A stretch of DNA of 33,565 bases from a bacterium. GTDB taxonomy: Bacteria; Lernaellota; Lernaellaia; JACKCT01. The notes below the pieces were generated by a model. That model saw only the letters and a list, made by a program, of their open reading frames with translations. It was not told the DNA's origin and did not search any database. The number at the start of each line of letters is the position of its first letter. The stretch's first letter is position 1. The translations under genes were made by a program, and so were the position numbers. Shown here piece by piece: positions 24,519 through 32,967 of the stretch. Location: the NCBI GenBank assembly GCA_019912885.1, contig JAIOHV010000048.1, forward strand, positions 1 to 33,565. Reading direction: 5' to 3'.

Positions 24519-24546
24519 GGCGCCCCCGTTCGGGTGCCACTTTTTT
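24519..24546 (+). terminator. Intrinsic terminator of the four-gene radical SAM operon
   Basis: GGCGCCC (24519-24525), a six-base loop, then GGGTGCC (24532-24538) makes a seven-pair stem with one G-U. Two bases later comes TTTTTT. It lies 15 bp after the last stop codon of the operon. Confidence 0.85.
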
Positions 24547-24693
24547 ACCGGCCGAAGTACGGGAAAAGTGTGCTTGATACGCGGCACGCTTATCCCGCTC
24601 ATCCGCCCGTGGGCGCCGTTTGGCCGGTGTCCTCATGCGCTCCGGATCGCGCTACACTCTTGCTGCCCGCGGACCGCTTATCCGGAGGTTGCC

Positions 24694-25005
24694 ATGCATC
24701 GTTCCGTCATCGCCCTTGCCGCGATCGTCGCTGCGATCGCCGTCGCCGCCGCGCTTGGCCTGACCGCGTGCGCGAACGAAAAGCTCGACGTTCAGGCGGC
24801 CGTGGACGCGGCGCAAAAAGCCTTCGACGAGGCCGAGGCCGCCGGCGCGAAAACCAACTGTCCGTTGAAATTCGAGGCCGCCCAGATCAAGACGACCGAG
24901 GCGCGCGACGTTTTCAACGCCGGCAATTACAAGCGGGCGAAAGTCTCCGCGGCCGAGGCGGTCGCGTTGTCCGAGGCGGCCCGGACTTGCGCGCGGGCGA
25001 CGTGA
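24694..25005 (+). CDS. Small DUF4398-like lipoprotein
   Basis: GGAGG five bases ahead of the ATG decides the start, giving 103 residues; the longer open frame has no signal sequence. MHRSVIALAAIVAAIAVAAA is a signal peptide, and LTAC with C26 is a lipobox, so the mature protein should be lipid-anchored. The rest is Ala/Glu/Lys-rich helix (VDAAQKAFDEAEAAGA, then EAAQIKTTEARDVFNAGNYKRAK), matching DUF4398-type periplasmic lipoproteins that occur near envelope genes. C46 and C99 are additional cysteines. It is separated from the upstream operon by the terminator. The function of the family is unknown. Confidence 0.8.
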   Translation: MHRSVIALAAIVAAIAVAAALGLTACANEKLDVQAAVDAAQKAFDEAEAAGAKTNCPLKFEAAQIKTTEARDVFNAGNYKRAKVSAAEAVALSEAARTCARAT

Positions 25006-25070
25006 TCCGGCGCTCCCCGGCAACGCCTTTCGCCGGGCGGGCCGACGTATCGGGTTTCGTCTTGCGATGA

Positions 25071-25116
25071 CCTCTTTCCTCTTTCCTCGTGGCCGCTCTT
25101 TCCTCTTTTCTCCTCA
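25071..25116 (+). repeat. Heptanucleotide tandem repeat, CCTCTTT type
   Basis: Two perfect CCTCTTT units, then degenerate pyrimidine-rich units (CCTCGTGG, CTCTTTCCTCTTTTCTCC). It lies 20 bp before the ATG of the following lipoprotein gene and covers the place where its ribosome binding site should be. Confidence 0.55.
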
Positions 25117-25135
25117 TTGATTACATTCCGCGCCT

Positions 25136-27160
25136 ATGCCACACGTTTCCCACGCCAATCCGCGAAAATTCCTGATGGGGGCCATCGTTTTCGCGCTCGC
25201 CGCCGCTCTGGTTTCGGGTTGCGAAAAGGGGCCGAAACAATATGCTTTCTCCGACTACGAACTGCTGCCGGCGATCGAGCTTTCGCCCGCGGACATGCAG
25301 CACATCCTCACCACCGCGCGAGCCATGGTCGCCGGCGACGTCTGGCAGCGCCAGCCGGAACTGCATGAGGTGGTCTATACCGAAAAGCCGCGCGGCGTGT
25401 TCATCTCCGCCGTGCGCGAAAACGACCGCGCGCTGACCGCTTTCGGCTTCGGCGATTCGATCGAGGACGCGCTGTCGCGCGCCGCGAAGCTCCTGCGTCG
25501 CCTGGATGAGGAAGGCGACCCCGCGCGCTTTCCGCTGCGCGTCGACGTCATCATCTCCACCAGCGAGTCGTCGATGAAAACCATGAGCGCGCGCTGGCGC
25601 CATGACCTCGCGCACGAGGGGGTCATCCTCGAAACCGACCCGGTCGTCGCCGCTCTGCCGCAGGAGATCATGGGGTATCACGTGATCGACGAGGGCGGGC
25701 GCTATTACTCCGCCGGCATGAAGCGCCTGACGCGCGCCCGCGTCATTGGCGAAATCGTCCGGGACAGCCTGCAAGACAAGTCCGAAATCTCGTATGTGCG
25801 TTTCACGTCCGCGGGCATCACCGAGGCGCCGGACTGGACGCCGAATCTTCTCTACGGCGTCAACTTCTTCGAGATGCCGGTGGACGAGGCCTCCCTCCTG
25901 CGCGCGCTGATCGCCGGCGGCGAGTGGCTGAAAAACAACATCGACAAACGCACCGGCCGCTTCAACTACCGCTATTACCCGTCGCGCAATCTGGACTCCG
26001 CGGCTTACAACCACCTGCGTCACGCGGGCACGGCCTACGCGATGGGCGAGGTTTTCGAGATCACGCGCGACGCGGCGATGCTCGATGCGGTGAAGGCCGC
26101 GCTCGGCTGGATCGAAAAGGAGATGGACGGACCCAAGCCCTCCGATCGCGCGGCGGGCGCGGACTTTTTGGCGCTCGTCGAAAAAAGCGATGGCGCGCGC
26201 GTCGCGAAAACGGGCGGCGCGGGGCTTTCGATCATCGCGTTCGCCAAATACATGGAGCAGACGGGCGACGCATCGTATCTGCCGAAGATGCAGGCCCTCG
26301 CGCGGTTCATCCTGTTCAACCTGGACGAAAACGGCCGCCTTTCGAGCAAGTACTATTACGACGACAAGGTGCACCAGCCGTTCGATTCGCAATATTACCC
26401 CGGCGAGTGCGCGCTTGGGCTCGTGCGCCTGCACAAGATCGACGGCGACACGCGGTGGATCGACGCGGCGACGCGTATCGCGGCGTATCTGCGCACGGTG
26501 CGCGACGCGGGCAAGACGGCGGACGACATCATCCACGACCACTGGCTGTCGATCGCCGCCAACGAGATATACCCGGTGACGAAGGACGCGGCGCTGCTCG
26601 CCCATGCGTTTACGATCGGCGACGCGATGGAGCGCGGCCAGATCGTGGAGACCAAGCGCGCGGATATGTTCGGCGCCTTCCACCGCAAGCCGACATCGAC
26701 CGCGACCGCGTCACGCGTGGAGGCGCTGAACGCGCTCGCGCGGCTTGCGCGATTCGCCGGCGAAACGGAGCGCGCCGAGCGATACGCCACGGCGGCCGCG
26801 CAGGCGGCGAACGTGCTTTTGCGCTCGCAGTACAATACCGTCAATTCGATGTTCTTCCCCGCGCCCGAAAAGGCGCCGGGCGGCTTCATGGGCGGCTACC
26901 ACGATCCGCCGATCCAGATCGACTACGTGCAGCACAACATCAGCGCGCTTTCCGGCGTGTGGCGCGATTTCGTGCGCAAGGCGGGCGACGATCCGTCGAG
27001 CCGTTACGGCGACGTGGCCAAATTTTTCCCCGCCGGGCGCGAGCCGGAAAAAACGGTCCCCGCGCCGCCGACGCTCGAGGCGAAATCCGCCGAGACGGCG
27101 CCGCCTCCCGCCCCGGACGAAACCGAAGCGATCGAGCCCGCGGAGGCGGACGCGGCGTAG
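25136..27160 (+). CDS. Large lipoprotein with helical-toroid (six-hairpin-like) domain
   Basis: A 674-residue protein. Residues 1-28 form a signal peptide with lipobox VSGC (C29). Residues about 50-235 form an alpha/beta region with RGVFISAVREN and FGFGDSIEDALSRAAKLL, which faintly recalls AMMECR1-like domains. From about 255 to 620 it has repeated helical pairs: AGGEWLKNNIDKRTGRFNYRYY, YNHLRHAGTAYAM, KTGGAGLSIIAFAKYME, YYPGECALGLVRL and DYVQHNISAL. This is the pattern of (alpha/alpha)6 toroids of the six-hairpin glycosidase type. The C-terminus is Pro/Ala/Glu-rich and disordered. A role in envelope polysaccharide handling is plausible; neither catalytic residues nor activity can be assigned. 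No clear Shine-Dalgarno is visible before the ATG. Confidence 0.75.
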   Translation: MPHVSHANPRKFLMGAIVFALAAALVSGCEKGPKQYAFSDYELLPAIELSPADMQHILTTARAMVAGDVWQRQPELHEVVYTEKPRGVFISAVRENDRALTAFGFGDSIEDALSRAAKLLRRLDEEGDPARFPLRVDVIISTSESSMKTMSARWRHDLAHEGVILETDPVVAALPQEIMGYHVIDEGGRYYSAGMKRLTRARVIGEIVRDSLQDKSEISYVRFTSAGITEAPDWTPNLLYGVNFFEMPVDEASLLRALIAGGEWLKNNIDKRTGRFNYRYYPSRNLDSAAYNHLRHAGTAYAMGEVFEITRDAAMLDAVKAALGWIEKEMDGPKPSDRAAGADFLALVEKSDGARVAKTGGAGLSIIAFAKYMEQTGDASYLPKMQALARFILFNLDENGRLSSKYYYDDKVHQPFDSQYYPGECALGLVRLHKIDGDTRWIDAATRIAAYLRTVRDAGKTADDIIHDHWLSIAANEIYPVTKDAALLAHAFTIGDAMERGQIVETKRADMFGAFHRKPTSTATASRVEALNALARLARFAGETERAERYATAAAQAANVLLRSQYNTVNSMFFPAPEKAPGGFMGGYHDPPIQIDYVQHNISALSGVWRDFVRKAGDDPSSRYGDVAKFFPAGREPEKTVPAPPTLEAKSAETAPPPAPDETEAIEPAEADAA

Positions 27161-27352
27161 CCGAAAGGATTGGGCGCCGTTTGCGATGTCCAAGCCGCCG
27201 GCGGTCAGAATCGATCCCGATAGAGTCCGCCGAAAAAAAACCGCCGGGCTGCCGCGAAAGTGATATCCTGACGCAGCTTTCGCGATCGATCGCGACCGTG
27301 TCGTTGCACGGCATAAGGACTTGATTTTCCACAATTCCATCGGAGGTGAGAC

Positions 27353-28750
27353 ATGAGAACGTTGTTATCGGCGTTGACGCTCGCGTTTGTCATGGGGTTC
27401 ATGGCGATGCCGCCGGCTTACGCGGCCTGGGTCGACACCAGCTCGATCATTCCCGACCTTCCCGCGGCAACGAACCAGGCGTTCGTCATCGGGGACGAGA
27501 TCTACGTGATCGGCGGATTTGACGATGACGGCTTCGTCTTCAGCCCGAAAGTCCGGGTGTACGACATCCTCGGCAACACGTGGGATACCCTGCCCGACGC
27601 GCCGATCGCGCCTGCCCGGCTTCGTGGCGCCGTTGTCGATGAAGTGATTTACATCATGAGCGCCGTCAACAACGGCGCACCGATCACAACCGTCTATTCG
27701 TTCGATCCGCTCGCGAAGGGACCTTCGGACTGGACCACGCTCGAGGCGCTTCCCGCATTGACCAACGCGGAATCACGCGCGGCGATTTTTGACCCGGCGT
27801 CCGCCCGCATCTACACGGCCGGCATGGGCGAGGCGACGACGATCTACGACCCCGCGCTGGATACGTTCGAGACAAACGGCGTTGCCGGGAACAGCGTCGT
27901 TGCGTTCGGCTGCGCGACATTGACGGGCGGAGACGTCATGTTGGCCGGCGGCACCACGAGCCTGATGTTCAGCCCGCCTTCCGCGACGCCTCAGCTCTAT
28001 GACATTTCCGGCGACACCTGGGCGGATCTCACGCCGGTGCAGGCGGTCGCGTATTGGGACGCGGGGTGCGTTGATTTCCACGGAGCGGCGTACATTTTTG
28101 GAGGACGGTTCGCAAGCTGGACGGATCACACGACGAACGTTCAGTCCTTCGAAAACGCCAAGGGGACCTGGTCGAGCTTCGAAGCCTTACCAGAAGCGCT
28201 CGGCGGTCCGTTCGCGGCGCTGTGGGGAAATTACGTATTTGTCGGCGGCGGAATCGATGCGTCGGGACCGAACATGGAGACCTATCGCAACAAACTCGCC
28301 AATGATGATCCTGAAATCACCTCCACGGCGGTGACAACCGTGGCCGAGGGTGACATGTACGTTTACGACGTGGACGCGGCCGACGCCGACGTCTTCGACG
28401 AATTGGCCTATTCGCTCACCGTGAGCCCGACCGGCATGACGGTCGACGCCGATACCGGCGAAATCGAGTGGGACACGACGGGCGTCGTGCCGGACGGTTA
28501 CGACGTCACCGTCGAAGTTGATGACGGCGACGGTGGCACCGACTCGCAGTCGTTCATCGTGACCGTGACCGGCGCGGACGACGACGACGCGGACGACGAT
28601 GATGCGGACGACGATGATGCGGACGACGATGACGCGGCCGATGACGATGACGCGGACGATGACGATGACGCGGCCGATGACGATGACGATGACGATGACG
28701 CGGCCGACGACGATGACGATGACGACGACGATGGCTGCTGCGGCTGTTGA
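27353..28750 (+). CDS. Secreted Kelch-repeat protein with Ig-like domain and poly-Asp tail ending GCCGC
   Basis: GGAGGTGA before the ATG is a near-perfect ribosome binding site. The 465-residue product has a signal peptide, MRTLLSALTLAFVMGF...AYA-A. It is followed by Kelch-type beta-propeller blades (FVIGDEIYVIGGF, VYDILGNTWDTLP, AAYIFGGRF, NYVFVGGG) to about residue 315. A He_PIG/cadherin-like Ig domain follows (DDPEITSTAVTTVAEGD..., GMTVDADTGEIEWDTTG, ...VDDGDGGTDSQSF). The last ~57 residues are runs of Asp broken by Ala, closing with GCCGC. There is no hydrophobic C-terminal anchor. It is probably a cell-surface or released binding protein; the acidic tail may bind calcium and the terminal cysteines may serve attachment. 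Expression looks strong, and a hairpin follows the gene. Confidence 0.85.
   Translation: MRTLLSALTLAFVMGFMAMPPAYAAWVDTSSIIPDLPAATNQAFVIGDEIYVIGGFDDDGFVFSPKVRVYDILGNTWDTLPDAPIAPARLRGAVVDEVIYIMSAVNNGAPITTVYSFDPLAKGPSDWTTLEALPALTNAESRAAIFDPASARIYTAGMGEATTIYDPALDTFETNGVAGNSVVAFGCATLTGGDVMLAGGTTSLMFSPPSATPQLYDISGDTWADLTPVQAVAYWDAGCVDFHGAAYIFGGRFASWTDHTTNVQSFENAKGTWSSFEALPEALGGPFAALWGNYVFVGGGIDASGPNMETYRNKLANDDPEITSTAVTTVAEGDMYVYDVDAADADVFDELAYSLTVSPTGMTVDADTGEIEWDTTGVVPDGYDVTVEVDDGDGGTDSQSFIVTVTGADDDDADDDDADDDDADDDDAADDDDADDDDDAADDDDDDDDAADDDDDDDDDGCCGC
28577..28734 (+). repeat. Coding tandem repeat (GAC/GAT runs with GCG/GCC spacers)
   Basis: Low-complexity Asp codons, GAC and GAT alternating, are interrupted by Ala codons in units that grow from ADDDD to AADDDDDDDDD. 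The tract encodes the acidic tail of the Kelch protein and is likely to vary in length by slippage. Confidence 0.85.
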
Positions 28751-28777
28751 ATAGAGGCTGAAAGACGGAAAGGCGAA

Positions 28778-28819
28778 CGAAAAACGGGCGACCCTGCTTC
28801 GAGAACAGGGCCGCCCGTT
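28778..28819 (-). terminator. Intrinsic terminator downstream of icd (possibly bidirectional)
   Basis: AACGGGCG (28783-28790) pairs with CGCCCGTT (28812-28819), and CCCTG pairs with CAGGG across one mismatch, leaving loop CTTCGAGAA. On the minus strand the stem is followed by a T run (CCGTTTTTCG), which suits termination of icd about 100 bp after its stop. The Kelch gene ends 28 bp on the other side. Confidence 0.75.
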
Positions 28820-28884
28820 GACATCTCAAATGACCCGCTCCCTCACGGTCGCGGTTCGTCGTTGGGGGCATGCAGCGTGCGATT

Positions 28885-28912
28885 CATTCCGCATTCCGCA
28901 TTCGCCATTCCC
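28885..28912 (+). repeat. Heptanucleotide tandem repeat, CATTCCG type
   Basis: Four consecutive 7-bp units: CATTCCG, CATTCCG, CATTCGC, CATTCCC. They lie just beyond the icd stop codon. Confidence 0.7.
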
Positions 28913-28920
28913 AATTGGTG

Positions 28921-30132
28921 TTACATGTTTTTGACAATCTGCTCGCCGAACGCGGAGCAGCTCACCTCGGTCGCGCCGTCGAGCTGGCGGGCGAGGTCGT
29001 AGGTGACGACCTTCTCCAGGATCGAGCGCTCGATGCCCTGCTTGATGAGGCCCGACGCCTTATCCCAGCCCATGTATTCGAGCATCATGCACGCGGACAG
29101 GATGAGACTGCCCGGATTGACCTTGTCCTTGCCGGCGTACTTCGGCGCGGTGCCGTGCGTCGCCTCGAAGAGGGCGACGTGGTCGGCCATGTTCGCGCCC
29201 GGCGCCATACCGAGGCCGCCGACCTGCGCGGCGCAAGCGTCGGAGAGGTAGTCGCCGTTCAGGTTCGGCGTGGCGAGCACGTCGTATTCGTCCGCCCGCG
29301 TGAGCACCTGCTGGAACATGCTGTCGGCGATCCGGTCCTTGATGACGACCTTGCCCTCGGGCTGCTTGCCGCCGAAGTCCGCCCAGAGCTGGTCCTCGGT
29401 GATCGTCAGCGCGCCGAAGTTCTCCTGGGCTTCGTCGTAGCCCCACTGGCGGAACGCGCCCTCGGTGAACTTCATGATGTTGCCCTTGTGAACGAACGTG
29501 ACCGACTTGCGGCCCTTGTCCACGGCGTGCTGGATCGCCTTTTTCACAAGGCGCCGCGTGCCGAAGATCGACATCGGCTTGATGCCGATGCCGGAATCCT
29601 TGCGGATCTTCGTGCCGTAGGTGCCGTTCAGGAACTCGATGAGCTGCGCGGCTTCCTTCGTGCCTTCCTCGTATTCGATGCCCGCGTAAACGTCTTCCGT
29701 GTTCTCGCGGTAGATGACGACGTCGAGGCTGCCGGGGGACGCCACGGGGCTCGGCGTGCCTTGGTAATAGCGCACCGGGCGGACGCACGCGTACAGATCG
29801 AGGATCTGGCGCAGCGACACGTTCAGGCTGCGGATGCCGCCGCCGACCGGCGTGGTCAGCGGGCCCTTGATCGAGACGACGTGTTCGTTGATGGCGTCGG
29901 TCGTCGCCCTCGGAAGCCATTCGCCGGTAGCCTTGAAGGCCTTTTCGCCGGCGAGGATCTCGAGCCACTCGATGGCGCGCGTGCCGTCAAAGGCCTTTTT
30001 CACCGCGGCGTCAACGACGAGCTTCATGGCGTAGGTGATGTCCACGCCGATGCCGTCGCCTTCGATAAACGGAATGATGGGGGTTGCGGGGACGGCGAGC
30101 CTGCCGTCCTTTACCGTGATTTTCTCGGCCAT
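28921..30132 (-). CDS. icd: Isocitrate dehydrogenase, NADP-type
   Basis: A 403-residue homologue of the E. coli-type homodimeric enzyme, which decarboxylates isocitrate to 2-oxoglutarate in the TCA cycle. Substrate-binding residues are in place: S102, N104 and R108 in [14 protein letters not shown]118 in CVRPVRYY, R142 and Y149 in [13 protein letters not shown], and the [11 protein letters not shown] lysine. The metal-binding region is [23 protein letters not shown], and Y and R in VTYDLAR, match the determinants of NADP rather than NAD use. S102 corresponds to the serine phosphorylated by AceK in enterics; no such kinase is seen here. AGGAG lies eight bases before the ATG. It is divergent from the acyl-CoA synthetase and followed by an intrinsic terminator. 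Confidence 0.97.
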   Translation of the reverse strand: MAEKITVKDGRLAVPATPIIPFIEGDGIGVDITYAMKLVVDAAVKKAFDGTRAIEWLEILAGEKAFKATGEWLPRATTDAINEHVVSIKGPLTTPVGGGIRSLNVSLRQILDLYACVRPVRYYQGTPSPVASPGSLDVVIYRENTEDVYAGIEYEEGTKEAAQLIEFLNGTYGTKIRKDSGIGIKPMSIFGTRRLVKKAIQHAVDKGRKSVTFVHKGNIMKFTEGAFRQWGYDEAQENFGALTITEDQLWADFGGKQPEGKVVIKDRIADSMFQQVLTRADEYDVLATPNLNGDYLSDACAAQVGGLGMAPGANMADHVALFEATHGTAPKYAGKDKVNPGSLILSACMMLEYMGWDKASGLIKQGIERSILEKVVTYDLARQLDGATEVSCSAFGEQIVKNM

Positions 30133-30170
30133 GATGATCTCTCCTGGGGAGCGTTCGAAAGACGCGATTC

Positions 30171-30200
30171 TTGGTCCAAAAGCGGAGCTTCGTGTACATT
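30171..30200 (+). promoter_or_regulatory. Possible sigma70-like promoter for the acyl-CoA synthetase
   Basis: TTGGTC (30171-30176) and TACATT (30195-30200) are separated by 18 bp and lie about 60 bp before the chosen ATG, in the 127-bp divergent gap with icd. The match to consensus is only partial. Confidence 0.3.
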
Positions 30201-30259
30201 ATCGAGGTCGATTGCGCAACATGAGCCGGGTCAAGCGCCGACCCGCGCGAGGGGGCAAC

Positions 30260-32188
30260 ATGGCCAGAGTTATCTGGAGACCGTCGGGAGAATATCTCAC
30301 CGCGTCGAACATCGCGCGGCTTTGCAAAATCGCGGGCGCGAACAACTACCGCGAGTTGCACGCGTGGTCCGTCGCGGACACGTCGCGCTTCTGGGACGTC
30401 GCGCTCAAGGACCTTGGCGTCGAGTGGTACACGCCGTACACGAAGACGCGCGAGGGCGGCTTTCCGATCGCCACGTGGTTTGTCGGCGGCAAAACGAACA
30501 TCGTCCTGAACGCGATCGACAAGCACATCCGCGACGGGCGCGGGGACAAGCCGTGCGTCACGCATATATCGGACGACCGCGAGCCCACGATGTGGACCTA
30601 CGCGCGCTTGAACGAAGAAGTCTGCCGCCTTGCGAACGCCATGCGCGCGTTCGGCATCGAAAAGGGCGAGGCCGTCGGGCTCTACATGCCGATGACGCTT
30701 GAGCTGATGGCCGCGTATTTCGCCATCCTCAAGATCGGCGCGGTCGCGGTGCCGGTGTTTTCCGGATTCGGCGCCACGGCCCTGGCCGTGCGGATGCAGG
30801 ACGCGAAGGCGCGCCTGCTTTTCACCGCGGACGGATCGTTTCGCCGCGGCAAGCCCGTGGCGATCAAGTACGAGGCCGACGCCGCGTGCGCGATCGCTAC
30901 AGATATCGAGCGCGTCGTCGTGCAAAAGCGCGCGAACGTGGACGTGCCGTGGACCGACGGCCGCGATGTCTGGTACGCGGATTTCATCGCCGATCAGCCG
31001 GCGGCGGCGAACACGGAAATCTGCGATTCGGAAGATGTGGCGCTTGTCGTTTACACCTCCGGCACGACGGGCAAGCCGAAGGGCACCGTTCACACGCACG
31101 GCGGATGCATCGCGCAGACCACGAAGGAACTGGGTTACGCCTTCGACGTGAAGCCGGACTCGAATTTTTTCTGGGTGACGGATATCGGCTGGATGATGGG
31201 CCCGTGGGAGATGATGGGCGTGCAGCACTTCGGCGCGCACTACCTGATCTTCGAGGGCGTGCCGAACTACCCGGACCCCGGCCGCTTGTGGCAAATCGTG
31301 GAGCGGCACCAGGTGACGCACCTGGGTGTCTCGCCGACGGCGATCCGGCTCTTGATGCAGTCCGACGAATCGTATGTGAAAAACCACGACCTCTCGACGC
31401 TCAAATATTTTGGGTCCACCGGCGAGCCGTGGGATCCGGAATCGTATATGTGGCTTTTCGAAAAGGTCGGCGGCGGCCGCGTGCCGATCGTCAACATCTC
31501 CGGCGGCACGGAGATCGTCGGCTGCCACCTGTCGCCGAACCCGATTACGCCTTTGACCCCGTGCACGCTCGTCGGCCCGGCGCTCGGCATGGACGTGGAC
31601 GCGTTCGACGAGGAGGGCCGTTCGATAACGAAGGGCATCGGGCACCTGGTGTGCAAGCAGCCCGCGCCGTCGATGACGCGCGGGTTCCTGAACGACAAAC
31701 AGCGCTATCTCGATACCTATTTCTCGCGCTTTGACGGCGTGTGGTTTCACGGCGATTGGGCCGAAATCGACGAGGATGGCTTCTGGTATCTGCGCGGGCG
31801 GTCGGACGACACGATCAAGGTCGCCGGAAAACGCATGGGCCCCGCGGAGATCGAAGCCGCGCTCATCGAGCATCCGGACGTGATGGAGGCCGCGGCGATC
31901 GGCATCCCCGACGAGCTCAAGGGCGAGGATGTCGGATGCTTCGTGGTGCTCGCGCCGGGAAAGACGCCGAGCGAGGAGCTGCGCGCGGAGCTGGCGAAGC
32001 TCGTCGTGCATCATCTCGGAAAGACGGTGCGTCCCAAGGAGCTTCGTTTCGTCGACGATCTTCCCAAGACGCGATCCGCGAAGATCCTGCGCGGCACGAT
32101 CAGGAAGATCTGGCTCGGCGAGGATCCGGGCGACACCGCGTCGTGCGCGAATCCCGATGCGCTCGAGGGTATTCGCCGGGCGACCTGA
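30260..32188 (+). CDS. AMP-forming acyl-CoA synthetase (acetyl-CoA-synthetase-like)
   Basis: The start at MARVIWRPSGEYL is set by AGGGGG five bases upstream; the frame stays open further back but only through the icd start region. The 642-residue protein has an Acs-type N-terminal segment (ELHAWSVADTSRFWDVAL). It has the adenylation P-loop YTSGTTGKPKGTVHTHGG (about 263-280), NISGGTEIVG (A5), WFHGDWAEIDEDGFWYLRGR (A7/A8) and the C-terminal catalytic lysine K608 in TRSAKILRG. It activates a carboxylic acid to acyl-AMP and then acyl-CoA. SGGTEIVG in place of the acetyl-CoA synthetase WWQTETG argues against a canonical acetate enzyme, so the chain specificity is open. The A before K608 replaces the Gly of the usual acetylation-regulated motif. 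It directly abuts the phosphoesterase gene. Confidence 0.92.
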   Translation: MARVIWRPSGEYLTASNIARLCKIAGANNYRELHAWSVADTSRFWDVALKDLGVEWYTPYTKTREGGFPIATWFVGGKTNIVLNAIDKHIRDGRGDKPCVTHISDDREPTMWTYARLNEEVCRLANAMRAFGIEKGEAVGLYMPMTLELMAAYFAILKIGAVAVPVFSGFGATALAVRMQDAKARLLFTADGSFRRGKPVAIKYEADAACAIATDIERVVVQKRANVDVPWTDGRDVWYADFIADQPAAANTEICDSEDVALVVYTSGTTGKPKGTVHTHGGCIAQTTKELGYAFDVKPDSNFFWVTDIGWMMGPWEMMGVQHFGAHYLIFEGVPNYPDPGRLWQIVERHQVTHLGVSPTAIRLLMQSDESYVKNHDLSTLKYFGSTGEPWDPESYMWLFEKVGGGRVPIVNISGGTEIVGCHLSPNPITPLTPCTLVGPALGMDVDAFDEEGRSITKGIGHLVCKQPAPSMTRGFLNDKQRYLDTYFSRFDGVWFHGDWAEIDEDGFWYLRGRSDDTIKVAGKRMGPAEIEAALIEHPDVMEAAAIGIPDELKGEDVGCFVVLAPGKTPSEELRAELAKLVVHHLGKTVRPKELRFVDDLPKTRSAKILRGTIRKIWLGEDPGDTASCANPDALEGIRRAT

Positions 32189-32959
32189 GTGCGCGTCAAA
32201 CTCGCCAGCGATATTCACGGCGCATACGACGCGCTCGCCGAGGCGCTCGAACCCGGCGATACCGCGTTCCTGCTCGGCGATTTCATCAACGTCATCGACT
32301 ACAAGGACCAGTCCGGAATCCTCGCCGAGATCGTGCCCAGGGAGATCATCCGTGCGTCGGTCAAACTCATCGGCGAGCAAAAGCTCGACGAGGCCAGGGC
32401 GCTGATGTCGAAGACCTCGAAGAGCATCGACAATTTTTTCGCGCGCGTCGCCGAGCTTGCCGACAAGTATTACGACGAGCTGTTTTCGAAGCTCCCGTGC
32501 GAGGCGTACATCATCCACGGCAACGTGGATTTTCCGCCGCTGCTCGCCGGGCGCCTGCGCGCGCGGCAGCACTACATCGCCGAGCAGCAGGCGTTCGATT
32601 TCGACGGGCGCCGCTGCGGGTTCGTCTCCGGGCACCCCAAGATGACGTATTCGTTCGGCATGCCCGGCGAGGTAACGGAGGATGAGTTCGCGCGCCGGCT
32701 CGCGTTGCTGGGACCCGTCGATCATCTGTTCGTGCATTCGCCGCCGGCCGTGCGCGAGCTGTCGTTCGACACCGCCGCCGGCCGTGACGAGGGCGGAAGT
32801 CCCTCGCTGCTCCAATACATCGTGGAACATCAGCCACGGACCGTGCACTTCGGGCACGTCCACGTGCCGATCGCAAAATCGCTGACGATCGGCGAAACGT
32901 CATGCGTCAATCTCGGGTGCTTCCGCGACGAACGCAAAGTCACCGGGTTTTCGTGGTGA
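32189..32959 (+). CDS. Calcineurin-like metallophosphoesterase
   Basis: A 256-residue protein beginning at a GTG that directly follows the stop of the synthetase with no gap, so translation is probably coupled. Metal-binding motifs appear in order: SDIHG (D8, H10), GDF (D31), GNVD (about 111-114), FVHSPPAV and GHVHVP, the signature of dinuclear-metal phosphoesterases. Between GDF and GNVD there is a helical insert of about 75 residues (DYKDQSG...YDELFSKL), longer than in simple YfcE-like enzymes. The GN[HD] position is GNVD. The substrate is unknown; cyclic nucleotides, phosphodiesters or nucleotide by-products are family options. Pairing with the acyl-CoA synthetase is suggestive only. Confidence 0.9.
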   Translation: MRVKLASDIHGAYDALAEALEPGDTAFLLGDFINVIDYKDQSGILAEIVPREIIRASVKLIGEQKLDEARALMSKTSKSIDNFFARVAELADKYYDELFSKLPCEAYIIHGNVDFPPLLAGRLRARQHYIAEQQAFDFDGRRCGFVSGHPKMTYSFGMPGEVTEDEFARRLALLGPVDHLFVHSPPAVRELSFDTAAGRDEGGSPSLLQYIVEHQPRTVHFGHVHVPIAKSLTIGETSCVNLGCFRDERKVTGFSW

Positions 32960-32967
32960 CGCGTTCG

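Noticed and set aside
28498-28871. Ser-rich and His/Arg-rich open frames on the minus strand
   Set aside because: They are the complement and frame-shifted reading of the poly-Asp codons of the Kelch protein.
30011-32863. 950-codon open frame on the minus strand
   Set aside because: Antisense to the acyl-CoA synthetase and phosphoesterase, both of which have strong motifs; no recognisable domain in the shadow.
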